A stretch of 64,000 nucleotides of DNA from Streptomyces canus (lineage in GTDB: Bacteria > Actinomycetota > Actinomycetes > Streptomycetales > Streptomycetaceae). Positions 52,743 to 61,121 of this stretch are shown here, one piece after another. Position numbers and translations under genes: made by a program. The stretch covers positions 558,001 through 622,000 of the forward strand of contig NZ_CP107989.1 in NCBI RefSeq assembly GCF_041435015.1, written 5' to 3'. The notes below the pieces were generated by a model. It did no database searches. It was not told where the DNA came from and saw nothing but the letters and a program-made list of their open reading frames with translations. Position 1 is the first letter of the stretch. Every line of letters begins with the position of its first letter.

Positions 52743-53330
52743 TCAGTCGGCCGACATGGCGCGGTGAACACTCTCGCGGAGCAGTGCGCGACGCTGCTCG
52801 TGCAGTTCGGGGGGCTCCTGTGCGGTCGCCGCGTAGACATTGCTGACCGGTGACCATGCCATGGACATGGCAATGACCATGGCCATGACGTCGAACGGAT
52901 CTCCCTGGCGTACCAGGCCGGCGGCCTGGGCCTCGGCGATGGCGCGCAGTTTGCGGTCGTCGAGGCGGTCGGGGTCGTCAACCAGGTGGCCGGCCGGGCG
53001 TCGCTCCAGGCGTGCCCAGGTGGCCAGTCTGATGAGATCGGGGCGGCGCAGATACTCGTCGTAGAGGCGTACGGCCCAGTCCGCGAGGTCGTTGGCATCG
53101 ATCGGGACGACATTCACGATCCGCTCCAGCGAGCCGAAGAAGATGGCGTCGAAGAGCCCTTCTTTGCTGCCGAAGTAGGCATAGAGCTGCGCCTTGTTGG
53201 TGCGCGCGGCGGCCACGATCCGCTCGATGCGCGCTCCGGCGATCCCGTGCTCGGCGAACTCCTGGGTCGCCACATCGAGGATGCGTTGATACGTCGCGGC
53301 TCCGCGCGAGGAGAGGGGCTGATCAGCCAT
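52743..53330 (-). CDS. TetR family regulator of the alcohol dehydrogenase
   Basis: A 195-residue TetR repressor (helix-turn-helix ARIERIVAAARTNKAQLYAYFGSKEGLF). It is divergent from the zinc alcohol dehydrogenase, with two palindromes in the 96-bp shared region. It probably represses both genes and responds to an alcohol, aldehyde or electrophile. Confidence 0.92.
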   Translation of the reverse strand: MADQPLSSRGAATYQRILDVATQEFAEHGIAGARIERIVAAARTNKAQLYAYFGSKEGLFDAIFFGSLERIVNVVPIDANDLADWAVRLYDEYLRRPDLIRLATWARLERRPAGHLVDDPDRLDDRKLRAIAEAQAAGLVRQGDPFDVMAMVIAMSMAWSPVSNVYAATAQEPPELHEQRRALLRESVHRAMSAD

Positions 53331-53343
53331 GCCTCCAGGCTAC

Positions 53344-53363
53344 CAAACAGAACAGTTGGTTTG
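53344..53363. promoter_or_regulatory. Palindrome next to the TetR start
   Basis: CAAAC-N10-GTTTG lies 13 bp upstream of the TetR start codon. It is possibly an autoregulatory site or part of the TetR promoter. Confidence 0.4.
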
Positions 53364-53393
53364 CCTGGCGGGGCTTGATGACCCTACTCTTAA

Positions 53394-53415
53394 ATAGACC
53401 GACCAGTCTGTCTAT
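53394..53415. promoter_or_regulatory. TetR operator before the alcohol dehydrogenase
   Basis: A 22-bp near-perfect palindrome of the form ATAGACNGAC-NN-GTCNGTCTAT ends 11 bp before the GTG start. The AGACNGAC half-site is common among TetR-family operators of actinomycetes. Binding would block transcription or overlap the start point. Confidence 0.7.
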
Positions 53416-53426
53416 GAGGAGGCACC

Positions 53427-54470
53427 GTGAGGAACACCGTTGGCTGGCAGATGCAAGGTCCGTCGACGACGCTACGGCGGACGCCACTGGAACGGCGCGA
53501 CCTGCGCGCCGACGACCTCGCGGTCCGGGTGGACTACTGCGGTGTCTGCCACTCCGATCTGCACGCCGTCAGCGCCCGGGACGGCGAAGGAGGCCAACCC
53601 CTGGTGCCCGGGCACGAGTTCACCGGCGTGGTGACCGAGACCGGACCCGCGGTCACCCGGTTCACCGTCGGCGACCCGGTCGCCGTGGGCAACATCGTCG
53701 ATTCGTGCGGCGACTGCGCCATGTGCCGGGCCGGCCAGGAGAACTTCTGTCCTGCCTTCCCGACCCTGACCTACGACGGCACCGACCGGATCGACGGATC
53801 GACCACGCTGGGGGGCTACTCCCGCGAGTACGTCGTCCGCGACCGTTTCGCCTACGCCCTTCCCGCCGCGCTGGATCCGGCCGCCGCCGCTCCGCTGCTC
53901 TGTGCCGGAATCACTGTCTGGGAACCGCTGCACGCACTCGGCGTGGGGCCGGGAACCCGCGTCGCCGTGGCGGGACTGGGCGGCCTGGGCCACCTCGCGG
54001 TCAAGATCGCCGTGGCGCTCGGCGCCGACACCTCGGTCATCAGCCGCTCATCGGACAAGGCCGACGACGCTCGTCGTCTCGGCGCCCACGATCTCATCGT
54101 CTCCACGGACCCGGAACAGATGGCTGACGCCCGCGACCGGTTCGACGTCCTCATCGACACCATCTCCTCCCCGCACGATCTCGGCCCTTACCTGCGCCTG
54201 GTCGCCATGGACGGGACACTCAGCCACCTGGGGCACCTGGGGCCCGTCACCGTGGAGACCACCGACCTGCTCGTGGGACGCAAGAAGCTCAGCTCCGCAG
54301 GCAGCGGCGGCAGGCCCGCGACCGCCGCCATGCTCGACTTCTGCGGCGAGCACGACATCACCGCCGACATCGAACTGCTCCCCTCGGCGCGAGTGAACGA
54401 GGCCCTCGAGCGTCTCCGGCGCAACGACGTCCGCTACCGCTTCGTACTCGACATGTCCGACCTGGACTGA
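53427..54470 (+). CDS. Zinc-dependent alcohol dehydrogenase (MDR family)
   Basis: A 347-residue medium-chain dehydrogenase. Catalytic zinc ligands are Cys38 (DYCGVCHSD) and His in VPGHEFTG. The structural zinc set is the four cysteines of SCGDCAMCRAGQENFC. The NAD(P) Rossmann motif is VAGLGGLGHLAVKIA. The length and motifs match the cinnamyl-alcohol-dehydrogenase/YahK-like NADP-dependent branch reducing aldehydes. The GTG start follows GAGGAGG and a TetR operator. Confidence 0.93.
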   Translation: MRNTVGWQMQGPSTTLRRTPLERRDLRADDLAVRVDYCGVCHSDLHAVSARDGEGGQPLVPGHEFTGVVTETGPAVTRFTVGDPVAVGNIVDSCGDCAMCRAGQENFCPAFPTLTYDGTDRIDGSTTLGGYSREYVVRDRFAYALPAALDPAAAAPLLCAGITVWEPLHALGVGPGTRVAVAGLGGLGHLAVKIAVALGADTSVISRSSDKADDARRLGAHDLIVSTDPEQMADARDRFDVLIDTISSPHDLGPYLRLVAMDGTLSHLGHLGPVTVETTDLLVGRKKLSSAGSGGRPATAAMLDFCGEHDITADIELLPSARVNEALERLRRNDVRYRFVLDMSDLD

Positions 54471-55086
54471 ACGGTGAGGGCCAGGAACCGCAGTAGTCGG
54501 CGAAGCACCCTCCTGTCGGTAGGAGCGCAAGGTGCGGGTGCGACGATGCGGCATGCGCGAGTTGAGCCAATTGATCGATGTCGAGGAACCGGCCTGCCCG
54601 GAACCCAGAGAGAGATCCTCAGTGCCGGGCCCGTCGAGGCCTGTTCGGCGTTACGGGGCTGCGGTGTTGGGGGCTCGGGCGCACGCCCAGCGGATGCCCA
54701 CGTCGCCCGTTTGACCCGCTGGTCGGACCAGGTGGACGACGTCCGTTCCCGCCAGGCGGGGAGTCCGTCCGGCGCGGTGAAGCCCCACTGATACCGGGCC
54801 CACGCTCGACCGCCTCACTCCCTTCACTGCGGAGACGGACGGGAACGCGGTCGTCCTCCCGTGCGCCTTCCTTGCATCACGGTGAACCATCCCGGTCGTA
54901 CGTCCTGGATCGGTTGGCACACAGCTACCAGGTCCTGACCAATCGCCGAGGTTCCGAAGGACAGCGCCGCCAACGTCCGGCACAGCGCCCGGCCGTCGCG
55001 GCCTCCATGAGCCCGCCGTGGTCGTCCTCTCCGGCGTATCCGAGGCCGGCAGTATGAGGGCCCGCACGCCGGTCGTCCGGTGATCG
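54471..55086. other. 616-bp stretch without a recognisable gene
   Basis: Several open frames occur on both strands but none has a known domain or a convincing ribosome site. It may include the tail of a decayed gene. Confidence 0.4.
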
Positions 55087-56124
55087 TCATCCAGGTGGGA
55101 TGGACGGGAGGCCGTCGGGAGTGGCGCGATCGACCTCGGCCGCGTCGGCGAGGGCCGCGGCGGCGGCTTCCGCGGCCTGAGCCGCGTCGTCAGCTGCCCG
55201 CTCAGCGCTGTCGTCCGAGGGCTTCTCGCGGGTGGCCGGGGACTGGGGCAGCACCTCGGTGAAAGCGCGGGACACGCCCTGGAGAGCGGAGGTGATCTCG
55301 CTGGGGATCACCCAGAAGTTGTTCCCCGAACCTTGCGCCAGTTGAGGCAGTGTCTGCAGGTACTGGTAGGCCAGAAGTTTGGGGTCGGGGTCGTTGCGAT
55401 GCACGGCCTGGAAGACCTCGTCGATGGCCCGGGACTGGCCCTCGGCCTGGAGGATCGCGGCGGTACGGTTACCCTCCGCGCGCAGGACGGCGGCCTGCTT
55501 GTCGCCTTCGGCGGTGAGGATCTGCGATTGGCGCTGTCCCTCGGCCCCGAGAATCGCGGCCCGCTTGTCCCGCTCGGCCCGCATCTGCTTCTGCATCGCG
55601 TCCTTGATGGACTGCGGCGGGTCGATGGCCTTGATCTCCACCCGGTTGACCCTCAGTCCCCACTTGCCGGTGGCCTCGTCCAGTACGCCGCGGAGCTGGC
55701 TGTTGATGGTGTCCCGTGAGGTGAGCGTCTTTTCCAGGTCCATGGATCCCACGACATTGCGCAGGGTGGTCACAGTGAGCTGTTCGACCGCCTGAAGGAA
55801 ATTCGCGATCTCATAGAAAGCCGCTCGCGGGTCGGTGACCTGGAAGTACAGGACGGTGTCGATCTCGACGACCAGATTGTCCTCGGTGATGACCGGTTGC
55901 GGCTTGAAGGAGACGACCTGTTCCCGCAGATCAATCACGGGATGAACCCGGTCGACGTACGGGATGACGAGGCTGAGGCCCGGACTCAGGGTCCGGTGGT
56001 AGCGCCCGAGTCGCTCGACATTCCGAGCACGCGCCTGGGGCACGATACGGACCGCTCGTACCACGGTGAAAACCGCGATCAGCGCGAAGACCAGACCGGC
56101 AATGAGGAACGCCGAGGTTTCCAT
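55087..56124 (-). CDS. SPFH/Band 7 (stomatin-like, QmcA-type) membrane protein
   Basis: A 345-residue protein. One N-terminal membrane helix (about 5-25) is followed by the SPFH domain (about 25-190, RIVPQARARNVERLGRYHRT; VNRVEIKAIDPPQSIKDAM), a charged coiled coil (about 180-235) and an Ala-rich acidic tail. It lies 4 bp after the NfeD gene, the classic SPFH-NfeD pair that organises membrane microdomains or quality control. The ATG is at 56124. Confidence 0.93.
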   Translation of the reverse strand: METSAFLIAGLVFALIAVFTVVRAVRIVPQARARNVERLGRYHRTLSPGLSLVIPYVDRVHPVIDLREQVVSFKPQPVITEDNLVVEIDTVLYFQVTDPRAAFYEIANFLQAVEQLTVTTLRNVVGSMDLEKTLTSRDTINSQLRGVLDEATGKWGLRVNRVEIKAIDPPQSIKDAMQKQMRAERDKRAAILGAEGQRQSQILTAEGDKQAAVLRAEGNRTAAILQAEGQSRAIDEVFQAVHRNDPDPKLLAYQYLQTLPQLAQGSGNNFWVIPSEITSALQGVSRAFTEVLPQSPATREKPSDDSAERAADDAAQAAEAAAAALADAAEVDRATPDGLPSIPPG

Positions 56125-56128
56125 GGTT

Positions 56129-56560
56129 TCAGTCCCGGGGGTAGACGAGCGCGGTGGCGCCGCTGATCTCCATGACGTCGACGGTCTTTCCAGGCGGAAT
56201 CACCAGCGTCTCGTCGTAGGCGCGGGCCGTCCATTCCTCACCGTCGATACGGACCCTGCCGCCGAGGCCCGTCACCTCCGAAAGGACGTAGGCAGGCTTG
56301 CCGACCAGAGCGTCGATGCCGAATCGCTCCGCTTGCGGCCGGAGCACGTGGCGCAGCGCGATGGGACGGACGAACACCACGGTGCCCGTGGCGACGAGGG
56401 TGAACACCAGGAACTGGAAGGGCAGAGGCAACCCGACCGCGGCGGATCCCGCCGTGACCAAGGCGGACACACTCAGCAGTCCGAGCGCAGCGGTGAGGGT
56501 GACGATCTCCGCCACCGCCAACACGGCTGCGACGACCAACCAGATCAGCCATGGATCCAT
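56129..56560 (-). CDS. NfeD-like membrane protein
   Basis: A 143-residue protein with three or four N-terminal helices (about 5-75) and a C-terminal OB-fold NfeD domain (about 85-143, LVGKPAYVLSEVTGLGGRVR). The ATG at 56560 is preceded by GAGGCACGCA. It is the first gene of the SPFH operon; NfeD is thought to assist the SPFH protein at the membrane. Confidence 0.92.
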   Translation of the reverse strand: MDPWLIWLVVAAVLAVAEIVTLTAALGLLSVSALVTAGSAAVGLPLPFQFLVFTLVATGTVVFVRPIALRHVLRPQAERFGIDALVGKPAYVLSEVTGLGGRVRIDGEEWTARAYDETLVIPPGKTVDVMEISGATALVYPRD

Positions 56561-56703
56561 TGCGTGCCTCTTCTCACCGGTGCGGGTGCAGGTGCGGAAG
56601 AGCCTGACTCTCACCATTGGACCCCGACATCGGCCAGCGGCGATACCCCTGGGGAGGCTGATCCTGATACGACGGTGCCCGCATGCTCATCGTGCTCTTC
56701 GCA

Positions 56704-57424
56704 AGGCGCTTTCGGCGCCCGCCGGACGACCTGGACGCCCATCACTGGGAGCTGTACCACGTCGCCGAGGAACACCGCAGCAAGCTCATCGAGATGATCG
56801 CCCTGTGGTACGTGGAGGGCCGGCAGGTACAACGTGCTCCCGATCGACGGCAGCGCCCTCGAACGCATGATGCACGAGCGTCCGCAGATCACCGCGGACA
56901 GGACCAGCTACACCCTCCGCCCCGACACGCAGGTCCTGCCGGCCGCCGACGTGGAGATCCCGCCCGGCGGCGCCGAGGGCGTGCTGCTGTGCCAGGGCAC
57001 CAACGCGGGCGGCTGGTCCTTCTACGTCAAGGACAACCACCTGCACTACGCCCACAACTACGTCCAGCGCACGCTGCACCACGTGGCCTCCGGCGAAGCC
57101 GTCCCTGAGCGCCGCCACACGCTGCGCTTCGAGTTCGAGCCCACCGGCAGCCCGGACATCGCGGCGGGCAAGGGCTCACCCGGCCGCGCCCAGCTCTACT
57201 TCGGCGACCGCCTGGTCGGCGAGATCGAGATGCCGTTCACGACCCCGGTCGCCTTCAACCCCGGCGGCATGGGCTGCGGCGCGAACCCTGGGTCGGCCGT
57301 CACCTCCGACTACCGGGCGCCGTTCCGGTTCACCGGCACCCTGCACAGCGTCACGGTCGACATGTCCGGCGACCTGATCGTCGACGCTCCCGGCGAGATG
57401 CGCATGCACATGGCCCGGCAGTAA
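56704..57424 (+). pseudogene. Arylsulfatase C-terminal remnant with frameshift
   Basis: The C-terminal part of a type I arylsulfatase: DLDAHHWELYHVAEEHRSKL then IEMIALWYVE, a one-base insertion near 56819 (GGAGGGCC where GGAGGCC would restore the frame), then NVLPIDGSALERMMHERPQI to the stop at 57424. The entire catalytic domain with the CxPSR formylglycine site is absent. The reading restored across the indel is convincing, so decay is recent here. Confidence 0.85.
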
Positions 57425-57453
57425 GGGCCCGCAGGCGCCGGGCCTGCTGGTGG

Positions 57454-57957
57454 TCAGCCGATGCCGTCCAGCAGCAGGCCCAGCCGGATGTCGAACCAGG
57501 CCCGCTCCTGTCGCCAAGCCTGCGCCGCACCCACCAGGAGGCGGCTCAGCCCGTCGACGGTGAGAGACCTCCACCGGTAAGCGCTCAGGATCTCCACCAG
57601 TGCCCCGGCGCACTCCTCCTGCGAGCTCGGCCGACTCAGGGGACCGCGAGGTCGGGGAAACACCTGCCCGCCGTCCATGGCGGCCACCGCATGACGACAG
57701 ACCAGTTCCTCGGTGAACGACTGCCACGCGAACGGTTCCAGCGCGGCCCGGACCATGCCGACCCGGGCGTCCCCCGCCGGTACCGTCACCGCCGTCCAGA
57801 CCACCTCACGCGCCACGCACCAGTCGAATCCGATTGTCACACGGTATCGACGGCGGGTGAGCAGGGCATCGGCCCGGGACTGACGGCGTGCGCAGAGGGT
57901 CTCGGGTGGTAGTCCCGGCACCGTAACTTCGGCGCAGTCCGCCGATGCCCTGGGCAC
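57454..57957 (-). CDS. Hypothetical protein downstream of SulP
   Basis: A 167-codon frame starting with GTG 6 bp after the SulP stop on the same strand. It contains coherent protein-like stretches (VTIGFDWCVAREVVWTAVTV; LVEILSAYRWRSLTVDGLSR) but no known domain. The true start may be further in. It could be co-transcribed with the permease. Confidence 0.5.
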   Translation of the reverse strand: MPRASADCAEVTVPGLPPETLCARRQSRADALLTRRRYRVTIGFDWCVAREVVWTAVTVPAGDARVGMVRAALEPFAWQSFTEELVCRHAVAAMDGGQVFPRPRGPLSRPSSQEECAGALVEILSAYRWRSLTVDGLSRLLVGAAQAWRQERAWFDIRLGLLLDGIG

Positions 57958-57963
57958 ACAGCA

Positions 57964-59460
57964 TCAGCCACGGGCACTGAGCGTGTCGTGGATGCGGGCG
58001 CTGGGCTCGTTCAGTCCGGTGATGCTGACGGTCTTGCCGCGCTGGGCGTACTTGGTCTCGATGGCGTCGAGGGCCGCGACGGAGGAGGCGTCCCAGATGT
58101 GCGCGGCGGACAGGTCGATCACGACCTCGTCGGGGTCGCCGGCGTAGTCGAACCGGCCGACGAGGTCGTTGGAGGAGGCGAAGAACAGCTCGCCGGTCAC
58201 CCGGTAGATCACGGACGTACGGTCGGGACCGGCTACCGCGGTGACCTCGGCCATGTGGGCGACCCGCTTGGCGAAGACGACCATCGCGGTGATCGAGCCC
58301 ACGACGACACCGATGGCCAGGTTGTGCGTGGCGACCACACACGCGACGGTGATCAGCATGACCGTGATCTCCCCGGCCGGCATCCGCTTCAGGGTCTTCG
58401 GCGCGATGGAGTGCCAGTCGAAGGTGCCCACCGACACCATGACCATCACCGCGACGAGCACGGCCATCGGAATGTCCGAGACGACCGGCCCGAAGACGAC
58501 GCACAGCACCATCAGGAACGCACCGGCAAGGAACGTCGACAGCCGGGTCCGGGCGCCCGACACCCGTACGTTGATCATCGTCTGCCCGATCATGGCGCAG
58601 CCGCCCATGCCGCCGAAGAAGCCGGTGACGATGTTGGCGATGCCCTGACCGATGGACTCGCGGGTCTTGGAGGAGTGGGTGTCGGTGATGTCGTCCACGA
58701 GCTTGGCGGTCATCAGCGACTCCATCAGACCGACCAGCGCCATGGCGAGGGCGTAGGGCGCGATGGTGGTGAGGGTGTCCAGGGTGAAGGGCACGTCCGG
58801 CAGCCCGGGCACGGGGAGCGCGGAGGGCAGTTCGCCCTTGTCCCCGACGGTCGGCACCGCGATCCCGGCTGCCACCGTGATGACCGTGAGGATCACGATC
58901 GACACCAGAGGGGCCGGGATCACCTTCGTGACCTTCGGGAAGAACACCATCAGCGCCAGACCGGCCGCGATCAGCGGATAGACCGGCCAGGGCACGCCGG
59001 TCATCTCCGGCACCTGCGCCATGAAGATGAGGATCGCGAGGGAGTTGACGAAGCCGACCATCACGCTGCGCGGCACGAACCGCATCAGCTTCGCCACGCC
59101 CAGGGCGCCGAGAACGATCTGGAAGACGCCGGCCAGGATGACGGCGGCGACGAGATAGCCGAAACCGTGTTCGCGGTTGAGCGGGGCGATGACCAGGGCG
59201 ACCGCACCGGTGGCGGCGGAGATCATGGCCGGTCGGCCGCCGACGATCGCGATGGTCACGGCCATGGTGAACGAGGCGAACAGACCGATGGCCGGGTCGA
59301 CCCCGGCGATGACCGAGAACGAGATCGCCTCGGGGATCAGGGCGAGAGCGACCACGAGCCCGGCCAGTACCTCGGTGCGCAGCACCTTCGGATCGGACAG
59401 CCAGGTAGGACGCCGGGAGCCGCGCAGCCAGGCGGCCGGGGACAGTGCGGAGGAGGACAA
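57964..59460 (-). CDS. SulP family anion permease with STAS domain
   Basis: A 498-residue SulP transporter (sulfate, bicarbonate or dicarboxylate class). Ten or more membrane helices (about 25-385) start with the family signature LAGLVVALALIPEAISFSVI. A cytoplasmic STAS domain (about 400-498, VVIDLSAAHIWDASSVAALD) ends the protein. The TTG at 59460 gives the usual N-terminus, although no strong ribosome site precedes it. It is divergent from a MerR gene whose promoter carries a perfect palindrome. No carbonic anhydrase is adjacent. Confidence 0.92.
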   Translation of the reverse strand: MSSSALSPAAWLRGSRRPTWLSDPKVLRTEVLAGLVVALALIPEAISFSVIAGVDPAIGLFASFTMAVTIAIVGGRPAMISAATGAVALVIAPLNREHGFGYLVAAVILAGVFQIVLGALGVAKLMRFVPRSVMVGFVNSLAILIFMAQVPEMTGVPWPVYPLIAAGLALMVFFPKVTKVIPAPLVSIVILTVITVAAGIAVPTVGDKGELPSALPVPGLPDVPFTLDTLTTIAPYALAMALVGLMESLMTAKLVDDITDTHSSKTRESIGQGIANIVTGFFGGMGGCAMIGQTMINVRVSGARTRLSTFLAGAFLMVLCVVFGPVVSDIPMAVLVAVMVMVSVGTFDWHSIAPKTLKRMPAGEITVMLITVACVVATHNLAIGVVVGSITAMVVFAKRVAHMAEVTAVAGPDRTSVIYRVTGELFFASSNDLVGRFDYAGDPDEVVIDLSAAHIWDASSVAALDAIETKYAQRGKTVSITGLNEPSARIHDTLSARG

Positions 59461-59800
59461 GACGAGAAGAACCTGTCGTGCTCAGGCACACCCGGCTCAG
59501 GGCGGGCGTACGGGAAGGCGTGGGAGGCGGGGGCGGCCGGCCACCGGGTCCGCGAGCGGCGGACCGAAATCAGGGAGCGGCGGCGAGGCGATCCGCCACG
59601 GAACCGTGCGCCGTGTGGGGGTGAAGGGTCACGGCGGGCAGGCAGCGGCGCCGGGCGTCATGGGCACACGCACGCTCTCTCCTGCGGGTATCGGTCTTGG
59701 CCGGAGGCGTCATCGGCCCCGACACGGGTGACGGCCACGCGACGGCATCCCGCACCATGCAAACGGCACGAAAGGCAGCTCGGCGGTGGCACCGGGGCAA
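59461..59800. other. Divergent intergenic region
   Basis: 340 bp between the SulP start and the MerR operator without a recognised gene. It is long enough for a SulP leader or a small RNA, neither of which is seen directly. Confidence 0.4.
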
Positions 59801-59824
59801 CTCTACCCTAACGTTAGGGTAGAG
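59801..59824. promoter_or_regulatory. Perfect 24-bp palindrome, MerR-type operator
   Basis: CTCTACCCTAAC and its exact complement form a spacerless palindrome 48 bp before the MerR start codon. This length and symmetry are typical of MerR-family sites, which lie between the -35 and -10 of their promoter. Confidence 0.8.
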
Positions 59825-59872
59825 ATCGGTGGCCGTGCGCGGCCATGGCGAGAGACGAGGAAGGCACTCCGC

Positions 59873-60277
59873 GTGAGCAGCGAGCACATGCAGATCGGCG
59901 AGGTCGCCACACGGACCGAGTTGTCGCTGCGCACCATTCGGCACTACGAGGACACCGGCCTCGTCACCCCCTCCGCCCGCTCCCCAGGCGGCTTCCGCCT
60001 CTACACCGAGTCCGACGTCGCCCGCCTGATGGTCATCCGCCGTATGAAGCCTCTCGGCTTCACCCTCGACGAGATGCGCGCCCTGCTGGAGGCCACCGAC
60101 CGCCTCGACTCCGGCGAGAGACTGCCGCCCGAGGAGCATGAGGAACTGCTGGACCGGATGCGCGGCTTCGAGCAGGCCGCCCAGCGGCGGGTCGAGGATC
60201 TGCGCACCCAGCTGGCGCGAGCGGAGGAGTTCGCGGCGACGCTGGCCGAGCGCCTCACGCGGAAACCTGCGCACTGA
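59873..60277 (+). CDS. MerR family transcriptional regulator
   Basis: A 134-residue MerR regulator with the winged helix-turn-helix MQIGEVATRTELSLRTIRHY and the dimer coiled coil (about 85-125). It lacks the cysteine pattern of metal sensors. The GTG follows GAGGAAGG. Through the 24-bp palindrome it probably controls itself and perhaps the divergent SulP gene. Confidence 0.9.
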   Translation: MSSEHMQIGEVATRTELSLRTIRHYEDTGLVTPSARSPGGFRLYTESDVARLMVIRRMKPLGFTLDEMRALLEATDRLDSGERLPPEEHEELLDRMRGFEQAAQRRVEDLRTQLARAEEFAATLAERLTRKPAH

Positions 60278-60488
60278 CCCCTACGTGTGCGGGCGCCGCT
60301 GCCGCGAGCCGGCGCACGGTCGTCAAGGATGCCCACCTGACGCACCTGGAGGAGACACCCACGCACGATCACGCCGAGCGGCACGTGTGCTGTGCAAGAC
60401 CCACGTGCTCTCTTGTGGTTACTCGAGACCTGTTGGAGAGTCTTTCTTGATCTGGAAGAACGAAAATTTTCAGCGACTGGGGACCCTG

Positions 60489-60869
60489 ATGGCGACCAAG
60501 CAATTCACGGGCTCGCCCGAAGACGCGGACCTGAGGCGCGCGGACTCTCTGGCGCGAGAGATCTTCTCGGACGTCGCCAACAAGTGGGCGCTCCTGATCA
60601 TCGAGGCTCTCGGAGAGCGCACGGTGCGCTTCAGCGAGTTGCGCAACGAGGTCGAGGGCATCAGCCACAAGATGCTCACCCAGAACCTGCGCATGCTGGA
60701 GCGCTACGGCCTGGTCGAGCGGACGGTGCATCCCACCGTGCCGCCGCGGGTCGAGTACACCCTCACCGAGCCGGGCCGTGCCCTGCGAGCCACGGTTGAC
60801 GGCATGTGCGGCTGGACCCACCAGTACCTCGGTCACATCGAGGCCGCCCGCCGCCGCTTCGACGTCTGA
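60489..60869 (+). CDS. HxlR family transcriptional regulator
   Basis: A 126-residue HxlR/DUF24 winged-helix protein (IFSDVANKWALLIIEALGER; GISHKMLTQNLRMLERYGLV; VEYTLTEPGRAL). These often sense electrophiles or quinones. The ATG at 60489 is chosen at the domain start; the frame opens earlier. The upstream 60420-60488 is unusually AT-rich for this genome and probably carries the promoter. Confidence 0.88.
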   Translation: MATKQFTGSPEDADLRRADSLAREIFSDVANKWALLIIEALGERTVRFSELRNEVEGISHKMLTQNLRMLERYGLVERTVHPTVPPRVEYTLTEPGRALRATVDGMCGWTHQYLGHIEAARRRFDV

Positions 60870-61121
60870 CGGGTGCGCAGGAAGGGCCGTGACGCCAGTG
60901 GTCCGGCCGGGTGCGGTCGTCGCCATCGCGCGGGCGCGGTGGGCGACGATGCGCCAGTAGTGGCAACGCCCGCCGGATACGGTGCCGGTGGTGATGGGCA
61001 GCGTGTCGGTGGCGACAACGACGCTCACGGTCATGCCGAGGCTGTCGCTCAGCGGCATCCGCTTCAGCGGCTTGGGCCAGGCAGTGGATCACCCCGGCAG
61101 ACCCTCCGGTAACGTGAGGGT

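Noticed and set aside
54471..55086. Frames of 60-140 codons in the gap after the alcohol dehydrogenase
   Set aside because: No recognisable domain, poor start signals, and Arg/Pro-rich composition typical of non-coding high-GC DNA.
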